Assembly (NCBI RefSeq): GCF_013386165.1
Contig: NZ_JACAOS010000015.1
Location: 507,594 to 571,593, forward strand
DNA: 64,000 nucleotides
DNA from: Pseudomonas gingeri
GTDB taxonomy: Bacteria > Pseudomonadota > Gammaproteobacteria > Pseudomonadales > Pseudomonadaceae
Direction of reading: 5' to 3'
Shown: positions 32,275 to 42,131 of the stretch, piece by piece
Position numbering within the stretch: the stretch's first letter is position 1
Layout of the letters: every line of letters starts with the position of its first letter
Program-made: the position numbers and the translations under genes
The notes under the pieces: model-generated
The model's input: the letters and a program-made list of their open reading frames with translations, nothing else
Databases searched by the model: none
What the model was told of the DNA's origin: nothing

Positions 32275-33459
32275 TCAGCGCAACGCTTCGAACAACCCCG
32301 TTGCCCCCATGCCACCGCCCACGCACATGGTAACGATGCCATAACGCAGTTTGCGTCGTTGCAACTCACGCACCAGGTGCCCGACCTGGCGCGAACCGGT
32401 CATGCCAAACGGATGGCCGATGGAAATAGAACCGCCGTTGACGTTGTACTTGTCGTTGTCGATACCCAAGCGATCACGGCTGTACAGGCACTGCGAGGCG
32501 AACGCTTCGTTCAATTCCCACAGGTCGATATCCGCCACGCTCAGGCCCTTGGCCTTGAGCAAGCGCGGCACCGAGAACACCGGGCCGATCCCCATCTCAT
32601 CCGGTTCACAGCCGGCCACGGCAAAACCACGGAACAAAGCCTTGGGCGTAAGCCCCAGTTCCAGGGCTTTTTCCAGGCTCATCACCAGGGTCATCGAGGC
32701 ACCGTCGGAGAGTTGCGACGAGTTGCCCGCGGTCACCGAACCGTCCTCGGCAAACACCGGCTTCAAACCGGCCAGGCTTTCCAGGGTGGTATCCGGACGA
32801 TTGCAGTCATCGCGCTCCACCACGCCTTGCAGACGCTGGATCTGCCCGCTGGCCTTGTCTTCGACCGCGTAGGTCACGGCCATCGGCACGATCTCGTCGT
32901 CGAACAGGCCTGCAGCCTGGGCGGCAGCGGTGCGCTGCTGGCTTTGCAGCGCGTAAAGGTCCTGCTGCTCTCGGCTGACACCGTAGCGTCGGGCGACGAT
33001 CTCGGCGGTCTGGCCCATGGGGAAATAGATCCCCGGCACCTGCTCCTTGAGCAGCGGGTTGATCAGATTCTCGGTGTTGACGCTTTTCATCGTCAGGCTG
33101 ATGGACTCGACCCCACCGGCCACGATGATCTCGCTGCAGCCGGAGGCGATCTGGTTGGCGGCAATGGCAATCGCCTGCAAGCCCGACGAGCAGAAACGAT
33201 TGAGGGTCATGCCGGCGGTGCCGATGCCCAGCTTCGACAACACCGCGACGTTACGCCCGATGTTGTAACCCTGGGCACCTTCGTTGGAGCCGGCACCGAC
33301 GATGCAATCCTCGACGCTGGCCGGGTCGATACCATTGCGGCTGAGCAAGGCGTTGACGCAATGGGCGGCCATGTCATCCGGCCGGGTCTGGTTGAATTTG
33401 CCGCGAAAGGACTTGGCCAGGCCAGTCCGCACGCTGTCGACGATCACCACTTCACGCAT
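32275..33459 (-). CDS. Acetyl-CoA C-acyltransferase (thiolase)
   Basis: The ATG at 33459 (MREVVIVDSVRTGLAKSFRG) follows GAGGTG; 394 residues. Thiolase landmarks are the nucleophilic cysteine in LNRFCSSGLQAIA, NEAFASQCL, the histidine in GHPFGMTGSRQVGH and the second cysteine in TMCVGGGMGATG. It catalyses thiolytic cleavage or condensation of acyl-CoA. It stands alone without a partner hydratase, so whether it serves beta-oxidation or synthesis is open. Confidence 0.93.
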   Translation of the reverse strand: MREVVIVDSVRTGLAKSFRGKFNQTRPDDMAAHCVNALLSRNGIDPASVEDCIVGAGSNEGAQGYNIGRNVAVLSKLGIGTAGMTLNRFCSSGLQAIAIAANQIASGCSEIIVAGGVESISLTMKSVNTENLINPLLKEQVPGIYFPMGQTAEIVARRYGVSREQQDLYALQSQQRTAAAQAAGLFDDEIVPMAVTYAVEDKASGQIQRLQGVVERDDCNRPDTTLESLAGLKPVFAEDGSVTAGNSSQLSDGASMTLVMSLEKALELGLTPKALFRGFAVAGCEPDEMGIGPVFSVPRLLKAKGLSVADIDLWELNEAFASQCLYSRDRLGIDNDKYNVNGGSISIGHPFGMTGSRQVGHLVRELQRRKLRYGIVTMCVGGGMGATGLFEALR

Positions 33460-33567
33460 GACCCACCTCATTGATTGTTGTTGTCGGTTGGAAGGATCGA
33501 ATGAGCATAAGCCCACCCGATTCCCGACCGCGACAATCATTCATCTGGCGTATGCGCGGCCATCGTC

Positions 33568-35085
33568 TTACTTCGACTTGTTCTTCTTGTCATGCTTGTC
33601 GCGTTTTTCAAACGCGTCCTCGATCGCCCGGTTGATCGTGCGCAGCACCTTGACCCGGGCCCAACGCTTGTCGTTGGCCTCCACCAGGGTCCAGGGCGCC
33701 ACTTCGGTGCTGGTGCGGTCAACCATGTCACCGACGGCGTCGCGGTACAGGTCCCACTTCTCGCGGTTGCGCCAATCGTCTTCGGTGATCTTGAAGCGCT
33801 TGAACGGAATGTCTTCGCGCTCCTGGAAGCGTTCCAATTGGGTCTGCTTGTCGATGGCCAGCCAGAACTTCACCACGATGATTCCGGCGTCGCTCAGTTG
33901 CTCCTCGAAATCGTTGATTTCACTGTAGGCACGCATCCAGTCAGCCTGGCTGCAAAAGCCTTCGATCCGCTCCACCAGCACCCGGCCATACCAGGAACGG
34001 TCGAACACGGTGAACTTGCCACGCGCCGGGATCTGCCGCCAGAACCGCCAGAGGTAAGGCTGGGCACGTTCGTCCTCGGTCGGCGCGGCGATGGGAATGA
34101 TGCGGTACTGCCGTGGATCGAGGGCCGCCGCGACTCGACGGATCGCCCCGCCCTTGCCCGCCGCGTCATTGCCTTCGAACACCGAAACCAGTGCGTGCCG
34201 GCGCATGCGTTTGTCCCGCAGCAGACCGGCCAGGCGCGCCTGTTCGGTGATCAATTGTTCCTCATAGTCGTCCTTGTCCAGCTGCTGGTTCAGGTCCAGG
34301 CTGTCCAACAGACTGAGCTCGTCCACTCCCGACAGCAACGGTGCGGCATTGGTCGGGCGCGGCTTGGCGTCCTTGGTCTTGAGCGCCGTCTGCAAGCCTT
34401 CGAGCAGAATCTTGCCCACGGTCAGGCTGCGGTAATGCGGATCGACACCCTCGATCACATGCCAGGGCGCATAGTCGTTGCTGGTGCGACGCAGCACCCG
34501 CTCACCAAAATGCACGAACTTGTCGTAAGTTTCCGACTGTTGCCAGTCCAGCGGGCTGATGCGCCAGCTGTGCAAGGGGTCGTCCTGCAGTGATTTGAGG
34601 CGGGCCTTCATCTGCTTCCTGGACAAGTGGAACCAGAACTTGAAGATCAGCGCGCCTTCGTCGCAGAGCATTCGCTCCAGGCGTTCGGCGCCATTGATCG
34701 CCTGGTCCAGCACCGCGTCCTTGAAGTGCCCATGGACCCGCCCCTGCAACATCTGGCTGTACCAGTTGCCGAAGAACACACCCATCCGGCCCTTGGCCGG
34801 CAATTGCCGCCAGTAGCGCCAGGCCGGTGGCCGGGCCAGTTCCTCATCGGTTTGCTGGTCGAAGGTGCGGACCTCGATCAAGCGTGGGTCCATCCACTCA
34901 TTGAGCAGTTTGACCGTCTCGCCCTTGCCCGCCCCTTCAATGCCGTTGATCAGCACAATGACCGGAAAGCGCTTTTGCTGCTGGAGTTCGAACTGCACCT
35001 CCAGCAAGGCTTCGCGCAAGGCCGGGACTTCGGCGTCGTAGGTCTCTTTGTCGATGGCGTGACCGATTTCGGCGGATTCAAACAT
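33568..35085 (-). CDS. pap: Polyphosphate:AMP phosphotransferase (two-domain PPK2)
   Basis: The ATG at 35085 (MFESAEIGHAIDKETYD) follows GGGAG; 505 residues. Two tandem PPK2 domains are visible. The first has GIEGAGKGETVKLLNEW and the lid-side FFGNWYSQML. The second has FEGNDAAGKGGAIRR, RFWRQIPARGKFTVFDRSWYG and FWLAIDKQTQLERF. Two-domain PPK2 enzymes phosphorylate AMP to ADP from polyphosphate, usually with only the C-terminal domain fully active; here the N-terminal domain has FFGNWYS where the second has FDRSWYG, consistent with that. Confidence 0.92.
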   Translation of the reverse strand: MFESAEIGHAIDKETYDAEVPALREALLEVQFELQQQKRFPVIVLINGIEGAGKGETVKLLNEWMDPRLIEVRTFDQQTDEELARPPAWRYWRQLPAKGRMGVFFGNWYSQMLQGRVHGHFKDAVLDQAINGAERLERMLCDEGALIFKFWFHLSRKQMKARLKSLQDDPLHSWRISPLDWQQSETYDKFVHFGERVLRRTSNDYAPWHVIEGVDPHYRSLTVGKILLEGLQTALKTKDAKPRPTNAAPLLSGVDELSLLDSLDLNQQLDKDDYEEQLITEQARLAGLLRDKRMRRHALVSVFEGNDAAGKGGAIRRVAAALDPRQYRIIPIAAPTEDERAQPYLWRFWRQIPARGKFTVFDRSWYGRVLVERIEGFCSQADWMRAYSEINDFEEQLSDAGIIVVKFWLAIDKQTQLERFQEREDIPFKRFKITEDDWRNREKWDLYRDAVGDMVDRTSTEVAPWTLVEANDKRWARVKVLRTINRAIEDAFEKRDKHDKKNKSK

Positions 35086-35224
35086 GGGCGACTCCCTTCC
35101 AAGATGGAGCAAGACTAACGGATCGGACCGCACGGCGGGGCAGGAAATCCCCAGGCCTTGCCGTGGATCAATATGGCATCCGGCAATGGGCTAGAATAGC
35201 CGCCTTGTTGCCGTCGAGTTGCCC

Positions 35225-37237
35225 ATGACCAGCGTAATACCCAACCCTCCCGCCCATGCCCAGATCGACTGGGATGACCAGGGTCGCCCGCACTCGCGGG
35301 TCTTCGACGATGTGTACTTCTCCGACAAATCGGGCCTGGACGAAACCCGCTACGTGTTCCTTGAGCAGAATCGCTTACGGGAACGCTTTACCGCCCTGGG
35401 CCCGAACGAAAGACTGGTGATCGGCGAAACCGGCTTCGGCACCGGGCTGAACTTCCTCTGTGCCTGGCAGTTGTTCGAAGCCTGTGCGGTGCCGGGTGCC
35501 CGGCTGCATTTCGTCAGTGTGGAGAAGTACCCGCTGAGCCGCGCCGATCTGCAACGCGCCCTGACCCTCTGGCCCGAACTGGCGACGTTCAGCGCCCAAC
35601 TGCTCGGTCAGTATGTCGCCATCCATCAGGGCTTCCAACGTCTGCTCCTGGACAATGGCCGGGTGACCCTGACGCTGTTGATCGGTGACGCCCTGGAACA
35701 GTTGCCGCAGCTGGATGCCCAGATCGACGCCTGGTTCCTCGATGGCTTCGCACCAGCGAAAAACCCCGAAATGTGGACCCCCGAGCTGTTCGCCGAACTG
35801 GCGCGACTGGCGGCTCCCGGCGCGACCCTGAGCACCTTCACCAGCACCGGCTGGGTCCGCCGCTCACTGAATGCTGCGGGCTTCAAGATGCGCCGTACAC
35901 CGGGGATCGGCCACAAGTGGGAAATCCTCCGGGGCGAGTTTATCGGCTGGCCAGCAGAGACTGCCGTGCCGCCACCGGTCAAGCCATGGTTCGCCCGCCC
36001 GCAGCTACCCGGCGGCGAACGTCGGGCTTTGGTGATCGGCGGCGGCCTGGCCGGTTGTGCCAGTGCCGCCAGCCTCGCCGCTCGCGGCTGGCAGGTCTGC
36101 CTGCTGGAGCGCCACGGAGCCCTGGCCGAGGAAGCCTCGGGCAACCCGCAAGGCGTCCTTTACCTCAAGCTGTCGGCCCATGGCACGGCGCTGTCACAAC
36201 TGATCCTCAGCGGTTTCGGGCATACCCGGCGTTTACTCGAACAGTTGCAGCGTGGCCTCGACTGGGACGGCTGCGGTGTACTGCAACTGGCCTTCGACGA
36301 GAAAGAAGCCGAGCGCCAGGCGCAGCTGGCCACCGCCTTCAGCCCTGAATTGCTGCACGTCCTCGATCAGGCACAGTCACAGGCCCTGGCCGGTGTGGCA
36401 CTGGAACACGGCGGGCTGTTTTTCCCGGAAGGCGGCTGGGTCCATCCGCCGGCCTTGTGTCATTGGCAGGCCAGCCATCCGAATATTGAAGTGCGCCCCC
36501 ATCATGACGCCCTGGAACTGCGCCAGGTCGACGGCCAATGGCAGGCGTGGGACGCCGATACCTTGCTGGGCAGTGCCCCGGTGGTGATCCTCGCCGGGGC
36601 CGCCGAAGTGAAACGCTTCGCCGCCAGCGCCGGGTTGCCACTCAAGCGCATTCGCGGGCAGATCACCCGCTTGGCGCAAACCGCCGGCAGCGCTGCCTTG
36701 AACACCGTGGTCTGCGCCGAAGGTTATGTCGCGCCGGCCCGCCTCGGTGAACATACCCTGGGGGCCAGCTTCGACTTCAAGAGCGAGGATCTGGCTCCCA
36801 CCACGGCGGAGCACATCGGCAACCTGGGATTGCTCCAGGACATCTCGCCTGACCTGGCCCTGCGCCTGAACGCCGCTGACTTGGCGCCGGAACAACTGCA
36901 AGGCCGGGCCGCCTTTCGCTGCACCAGTGCCGACTACCTGCCGATCGTCGGTCCCCTGGCGGACCCGCAGTCGTTCGCCGACGCCTATGACATCCTCGCC
37001 CGGGATGCGCGACAGGTGCCACAGGTTCCCTGCCCTTGGCTCGAGGGCCTGTATATCAACAGCGGCCACGGCTCCCGTGGTTTGATCAGCGCCCCGCTCT
37101 CGGGTGAGCTGCTGGCCGCGTGGCTGGAGAACGAACCGCTGCCGCTGCCCCGCAGTATTGCCGAGGCCTGCCACCCGAATCGCTTCGCCTTGCGGGCCTT
37201 GATTCGCGGCACCGGCAAGTCTCGGACGAGCCCCTGA
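35225..37237 (+). CDS. mnmC: Bifunctional tRNA (mnm5s2U34) methyltransferase/FAD-dependent oxidoreductase
   Basis: The ATG at 35225 (MTSVIPNPPAHAQIDWDDQG) gives 670 residues; a TTG two codons upstream is possible. The N-terminal part (1-245) is the MnmC2 methyltransferase with GETGFGTGLNFLCAW and WFLDGFAPAKNPEMW. The C-terminal part is the MnmC1 FAD oxidase with VIGGGLAGCASAASLAARG and a final NSGHGSRGL. Together they convert cmnm5s2U to mnm5s2U at the tRNA wobble base. It converges on the giant NEL gene with 19 bp between stops. Confidence 0.96.
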   Translation: MTSVIPNPPAHAQIDWDDQGRPHSRVFDDVYFSDKSGLDETRYVFLEQNRLRERFTALGPNERLVIGETGFGTGLNFLCAWQLFEACAVPGARLHFVSVEKYPLSRADLQRALTLWPELATFSAQLLGQYVAIHQGFQRLLLDNGRVTLTLLIGDALEQLPQLDAQIDAWFLDGFAPAKNPEMWTPELFAELARLAAPGATLSTFTSTGWVRRSLNAAGFKMRRTPGIGHKWEILRGEFIGWPAETAVPPPVKPWFARPQLPGGERRALVIGGGLAGCASAASLAARGWQVCLLERHGALAEEASGNPQGVLYLKLSAHGTALSQLILSGFGHTRRLLEQLQRGLDWDGCGVLQLAFDEKEAERQAQLATAFSPELLHVLDQAQSQALAGVALEHGGLFFPEGGWVHPPALCHWQASHPNIEVRPHHDALELRQVDGQWQAWDADTLLGSAPVVILAGAAEVKRFAASAGLPLKRIRGQITRLAQTAGSAALNTVVCAEGYVAPARLGEHTLGASFDFKSEDLAPTTAEHIGNLGLLQDISPDLALRLNAADLAPEQLQGRAAFRCTSADYLPIVGPLADPQSFADAYDILARDARQVPQVPCPWLEGLYINSGHGSRGLISAPLSGELLAAWLENEPLPLPRSIAEACHPNRFALRALIRGTGKSRTSP

Positions 37238-37241
37238 ACCG

Positions 37242-37256
37242 TGCCTCGACGAGGCA
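37242..37256. terminator. Short inverted repeat between convergent mnmC and the NEL gene
   Basis: TGCCTCG and CGAGGCA form a perfect 15-base palindrome with one central base, filling most of the 19-bp gap. It lacks a T run on either side, so terminator function is only a guess. Confidence 0.35.
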
Positions 37257-40200
37257 TCAGAGCGTGGCGGGATGCTCATCCAGTTCGTATTGGGTCAGCG
37301 CTTCGAGAAAGCTCTGCTCCTCGGCGAGGCGGCTCTCCATCAACATCGACAAACGCCGGGAATAACTGTCGCTGATAATCTCCGGGGAATGGGTCAGCAG
37401 TTGTTCCTCCTGCTCATGAAACGGCTTGTTGAAGAGGGTGAAATCCCGTGGATATTTCTTCCTCAGGTAGTTGATCCAGAAATCGCGAGAAGCGATAAAG
37501 GTCTTCATGGCCGCAGTCCCCTCAGCCTGCCGTACGCGACTGCGGGCTTCCAGTATCTGTTCCTCGCTGACATCGGCAATGGATCTGAAGAACATCTCCT
37601 TCGGCTGCCCGGGCAAATACAGGGAACGCCCCAGGCCAACCCGAAAGGCCAGATTCACTTCGATCTCATCGACCGTACGGGCTGAAGACTGCTCGGCGTG
37701 CTCAGACAGCGCCTTGATATGAGCCCGGGCAATCTCATCGATACGTTCCAGGCGAAACAGGCCACGCGCCAGCTTCAGCAACTCGGTCGGCTCATTACTC
37801 TTGACTGCCAGGAGCTGGGCCCTGGCCAGCAGCACCCGGACTTCCAGATGACTGAAGTTTCGCGCGGCACTGTCAACACAGGTCAGCGGATCGGCCGCCA
37901 GGTCGAACAGCTCACGGCGCAACGTGCTGTCCTCACCAGCTTCTGCCAGCACCTCCCAGACCCGTCGCGTCAGATCGGTGCGAATCTTCTGATATTCCGC
38001 GCTGCTGCCCAAGCGTCCCAACAAGGCGAAAAGCTCCTCGGAGCCCTCCTCCTGCCGCAAGTCATGCCACAGGTCACGCAGGCTGTCGCGGCGCTCGCCG
38101 TCTTCGATATCGGCCAGCCAGCGCTGGCGCGCACTGTAGTCATCCAACGCCAGCTCCGTATCAGGAATGCCGAAGGTAATGCCGGTGCGTACCCGATAGG
38201 CGGCTAACAGGTTCTGGTGATCCAGCGTAAAGGGGTTATTACGCAGAATGATCCGTCGATTGATCGGCGAAGGCGCCGTATAGATAGCGTTCGGCATGTT
38301 CTGGATCTGGTTGTCGCGCAGGTCCGCTTCGTACAGGCGAACCCGCGTCAACAGGCCCCGCGGCAAACCGTCGATGCCCGTCCCGCGCAGGTGCAGGCGG
38401 CGTAGGCGCGGCATCTGGCCAACATCCAGCAAGCTGACATCGAAGTTACCGTTCAGGTTCAGGACTTCAAGGCTGTGCAAGTTCGACAGCACATTGACGG
38501 AGTCCTGAGTCAGTACGATCCGGTTGTCCTGCAGATAAAGCTCCCTGAGCCGGTTCATATCGGCGATCGAACCCGGCAGGAACTCCAGCCGATTGTTGTT
38601 CAGCTCCAATCGGCGCAGGCTGGGAAAATGTTCGAGGAAATAGATGGGGATCCGACTCACTCTCATATTTTTCAATGAAAGCTCGGTGACATGATCAAAA
38701 CTGATACCCACGGGCAGATGCGGCAGACTGTCGACGCGCAAGCCCGCCAGGCTCAGACTGTGACCGATGACCACGCCATTGTTATCGTAGGTATTGGGTG
38801 TTTGTCGTCGCCAGCAACGCTCGATGATTTCGGCCGCCTGTTCACGGCTCTCGGCCATTCCGCCCAGCCAGGCATGCGCCCTCACCGCCTGCTCTCCGCG
38901 CCAGGCGACCAACGTCGAGCGCAGTTCCCGGAGTTCCTCTTCGAGCGCCTGGAGCCGGGCTCTGACCTCAAGCGGATCGTCGCCAAAGGAAAACAGAAGG
39001 TTGCGCGCTTCCGCCTCGCAGAGGTCTGGATACAGCCGGGTCAACCGGCGTAATCCACGTCGCGAACCATGGGTAATGCCGCGCCTGACACGCAGGCAAC
39101 TGCCCATATCGCTGTCGCGCCATGCGGGCGAGCGCTGTCCGGGCTTACGTGGAGGCAGGCCAAGTGCCTCTTCAAGCTCAACCCTTGGACGCTCCAGGAC
39201 CTTGCCCATCAGCAACTTGTGCAGCAAGTCGGCCTCGCCCAGCTTGACCCCCATCGCCTCGCGCTCCCCCTGCCGCAAGCCGCTCAGCAAGGCCGCGCTC
39301 AAGGCATCTGGGCCCTTGGCCAGCGGCCCCAGGCTCAGGCCCTGGTCATCAAAGGCCTGGTAGCCCTGCTCGGTCCTGACCAGAACCCGGCGCCGGGGCA
39401 GGTATTCATCGCCCATCCTGAGCAACAGAGGCCCGCCGAAGCGCTCCTGGCGAATCTCCCAGCGCACATCAACTGGCCACCCGACCATCGTTCTCAGCTG
39501 GGGCAACTGCAACCTGGCACTATTCAGCTCGCCCATTTTTTTGAGAAAACCACCGTCCAGCGCGTGACTGAGCAAAATCTCACGCCTGCTCTCGTTAGCC
39601 TTTTCAATCAATTGAAAGGGCAGGCGGCCACCCTGATTCAAGCGCCCTTTCAGCACGTCGTTCGTCTGTCCGAGGATTTCACGCAAGACTCCGTCTGGCA
39701 GATCGACAAAGCCTTGCCTGAAGTTCAATGGCAGGTCGGTATCGTTCAAACAGCACAAGCTGTAGAGGCGCCGGAACACCGTGGCGCGCTCCTCGCGGAT
39801 ATGCGTACGCAGCACCTCCTCCAGAAGCGCCGGGGCCTGGTCGGGATCTGCCCCTGGACCGAGCAGCATCCGTTGCTCCTGGGTCGTCAGTTTGTTCAGG
39901 ACCAGCGCCAATCCGTCCGCCTCGACGTCCTTGGACTGAAGCATGATCCGCAGTGGTTGCGGGCTCAGATCCGCGCCGTATTCCTTGAGTGGTTTTTGCG
40001 CCTTATCCAGCAACATGAGCGTGCGATTCTCGGGCCAGCCCTTGAGGCTGGGTAAAATCTGCAACTTCAGGTCGAGCACACGTGCGGCGGCCGATATCGG
40101 CGCAGCGGCCGGCATCAGCAACCAGCTCAATTCATTGTCCAGCTTGAAGCGCTGTATCGAGTCCACCAGCGCGGCCGGGATCTTGGCATTATTCATATGC

Positions 40201-42116
40201 AACCGACGCAACGACACTTCGTCGAGTCGCTGAACCGACAGGATCTGCTCGAGGCTTTCATCACTCAAAAACCGGACGTCAGGCCCCAGACGACGCAGCA
40301 GGTAAACCGGGTCGTGCCACTGCAAGGGCCATTCGTGGGCCAGCCTCCAGGCCCCACTGCCATTGTGCTCAAGCAAGGGTTCGTAAGCCGACTCACGACT
40401 CGGATGGCGCAGACGCCAGGCTCCGGCAGCCTCATCGTTATAAACCCGGTAAGGCTCACCGGCGATGTCCAGGTAACGGTGTCCGTCACCCGCCTCGTCC
40501 CCCTGGTAAAAGCTCTCGTGGTCCAGCCCCCTGTCCGCAAGCTCGGGGACATCATGGCGATAGGCACGCAGGTCGGCCTGCCACAGCCGGTAGCGACCAT
40601 CCCTCGACTTGACCGGCAGCAGGTCGTGGAAAAAGTCCGAATGCCGCTGAAAAAAACCTTTGAGGGCCTTGCCCCCCCAATGCACGGCCAGACCCAGGGC
40701 CACCATCGTCGCAATGTCCTCGGCCACCGACATCATGTGCGAGACCGCCTCGTCACGCTCACCGCGCTGCCAATCCTCATAGCCCTCGTAGCTTTCCGCC
40801 AACAGTTGCCCGACCGCCACCCCCATCATCAGCAAACCCAGCCAGGGGTTGGCGAAGGCGGCCAGATTCAGCAAGGTCACTCCCAGGCTCAACAAGGACT
40901 GGTTCCTGGCCTCGCGGGCATCCTGGTCGACATCTTCGGTGGGGACCGCCACGACCCGCGCATCCTCCTGGAGTCGCAGGATATGTTGTCGATAGAAGTG
41001 AAAAAACAACTCGCCGCTCAACGACTCCGGTGTCAAGGATAAATCGGCAGCCTGATTCAGCGACTTCGTGACATTGCCAGAGGCATCCCGAGTCTCAAGG
41101 GTCAGGCGCGCCCTCAACTGCGACAGGAACCTGGGCAGATCGCGCTGGCTGACAAAACGACAGAAGAACGCCTCATACCAGGGCTGCCAAAGGCGGCTGC
41201 GCAGTTCGGCGTGGAACGCCGCGAGCGAGGCGTAGAGTTTGAAGCGGGTCAGCGGATCGTTGGGGATATGCACCAGGACCCGCTCTTTCATCGCGGCGGT
41301 TTCGCTGCGAGGCACATTCTGCAGGGTGAACAGGCAAATTCCCGATAACGAAACACCCAGCACCTTCAATCCATTGGCCATCATTATTGAGCCGTTCGGG
41401 GCAACGGCGACATTCAACTCGATCAACTTGCAGATCTGTTGATGTGCACTCTGATCGATGTCTTTTTTCAGGTAGGCGATATAGGCATCCACCAACATAT
41501 CGGCTTTCTTTTGCTGGACGATGGTGGACTCGATACGAAACTCGTTGTCATCCGCCACTTCCCCCGAACCTCCCGGGAGATGAAAAACCTGGCACAGGTG
41601 ATGCTGATAGAGCCGGCCCAGATCGAGCTGGCGCACCACTTCGATGAAATCCGCCAGGGCAACTTTTGGCATACGCTTCGGGTCGCCCCTCAGACTCATA
41701 TGGGATCTGGGGGGGAAACGTTCGCCCGCGCCGAAGTTCTGCAACGCGGCTTCCAGCAAACTGCGGCTGGTATAGGTCATCGGAAAAACGTGAGACGAGT
41801 CGATTGGATAGTTCAGTGACGGCCATCGATCGGCAATTTTCAGTTGATCCCGGTGGATATCCAGGCCCGGGCCGAACCGGCTCAGCAATGCGTGCTCCAG
41901 AACCGGCGCGCAAAAATCCTCGACGGGTTTCAAGTCCTTGAGCCGCTCGGACACTTCCTCCTTGAAAAACAGACTACGCCGCAGGTGCTCGCGCAAACGC
42001 GCGATATCTTCGGACCGGGCCGTCAACAACCAGGGCGGAATATGGGCATTGATCACATCTTCGTTTTCGCTTTGTTCGTCCAGAGCAGAGGGTACAAAAC
42101 TGGGAATGGCTGACAT
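37257..42116 (-). CDS. Giant LRR protein with NEL-type E3 ubiquitin ligase domain
   Basis: The 1619-residue protein starts behind AAGGAT. Residues 1-700 form a large dermonecrotic-toxin-like N-terminal region (DUF6543 type) with hydrophobic stretches at about 408-440 and 463-485. A helical linker follows. Leucine-rich repeats span about 1120-1310 (VTELSLKNMRVSRIP, LRRLELNNNRLEFLP, LRELYLQDNRI). Residues about 1320-1610 match the NEL domain of IpaH/SspH/SlrP, with the catalytic motif CVD (Cys1413, Asp1415; codons at 37872-37880). NEL enzymes ubiquitinate eukaryotic host proteins with the LRR choosing targets. No type III secretion gene or hrp box is visible, so delivery is unknown. It follows its truncated paralogue with a 15-bp gap. 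Confidence 0.9.
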   Translation of the reverse strand: MSAIPSFVPSALDEQSENEDVINAHIPPWLLTARSEDIARLREHLRRSLFFKEEVSERLKDLKPVEDFCAPVLEHALLSRFGPGLDIHRDQLKIADRWPSLNYPIDSSHVFPMTYTSRSLLEAALQNFGAGERFPPRSHMSLRGDPKRMPKVALADFIEVVRQLDLGRLYQHHLCQVFHLPGGSGEVADDNEFRIESTIVQQKKADMLVDAYIAYLKKDIDQSAHQQICKLIELNVAVAPNGSIMMANGLKVLGVSLSGICLFTLQNVPRSETAAMKERVLVHIPNDPLTRFKLYASLAAFHAELRSRLWQPWYEAFFCRFVSQRDLPRFLSQLRARLTLETRDASGNVTKSLNQAADLSLTPESLSGELFFHFYRQHILRLQEDARVVAVPTEDVDQDAREARNQSLLSLGVTLLNLAAFANPWLGLLMMGVAVGQLLAESYEGYEDWQRGERDEAVSHMMSVAEDIATMVALGLAVHWGGKALKGFFQRHSDFFHDLLPVKSRDGRYRLWQADLRAYRHDVPELADRGLDHESFYQGDEAGDGHRYLDIAGEPYRVYNDEAAGAWRLRHPSRESAYEPLLEHNGSGAWRLAHEWPLQWHDPVYLLRRLGPDVRFLSDESLEQILSVQRLDEVSLRRLHMNNAKIPAALVDSIQRFKLDNELSWLLMPAAAPISAAARVLDLKLQILPSLKGWPENRTLMLLDKAQKPLKEYGADLSPQPLRIMLQSKDVEADGLALVLNKLTTQEQRMLLGPGADPDQAPALLEEVLRTHIREERATVFRRLYSLCCLNDTDLPLNFRQGFVDLPDGVLREILGQTNDVLKGRLNQGGRLPFQLIEKANESRREILLSHALDGGFLKKMGELNSARLQLPQLRTMVGWPVDVRWEIRQERFGGPLLLRMGDEYLPRRRVLVRTEQGYQAFDDQGLSLGPLAKGPDALSAALLSGLRQGEREAMGVKLGEADLLHKLLMGKVLERPRVELEEALGLPPRKPGQRSPAWRDSDMGSCLRVRRGITHGSRRGLRRLTRLYPDLCEAEARNLLFSFGDDPLEVRARLQALEEELRELRSTLVAWRGEQAVRAHAWLGGMAESREQAAEIIERCWRRQTPNTYDNNGVVIGHSLSLAGLRVDSLPHLPVGISFDHVTELSLKNMRVSRIPIYFLEHFPSLRRLELNNNRLEFLPGSIADMNRLRELYLQDNRIVLTQDSVNVLSNLHSLEVLNLNGNFDVSLLDVGQMPRLRRLHLRGTGIDGLPRGLLTRVRLYEADLRDNQIQNMPNAIYTAPSPINRRIILRNNPFTLDHQNLLAAYRVRTGITFGIPDTELALDDYSARQRWLADIEDGERRDSLRDLWHDLRQEEGSEELFALLGRLGSSAEYQKIRTDLTRRVWEVLAEAGEDSTLRRELFDLAADPLTCVDSAARNFSHLEVRVLLARAQLLAVKSNEPTELLKLARGLFRLERIDEIARAHIKALSEHAEQSSARTVDEIEVNLAFRVGLGRSLYLPGQPKEMFFRSIADVSEEQILEARSRVRQAEGTAAMKTFIASRDFWINYLRKKYPRDFTLFNKPFHEQEEQLLTHSPEIISDSYSRRLSMLMESRLAEEQSFLEALTQYELDEHPATL

Positions 42117-42131
42117 TTCAAATATCCTTTT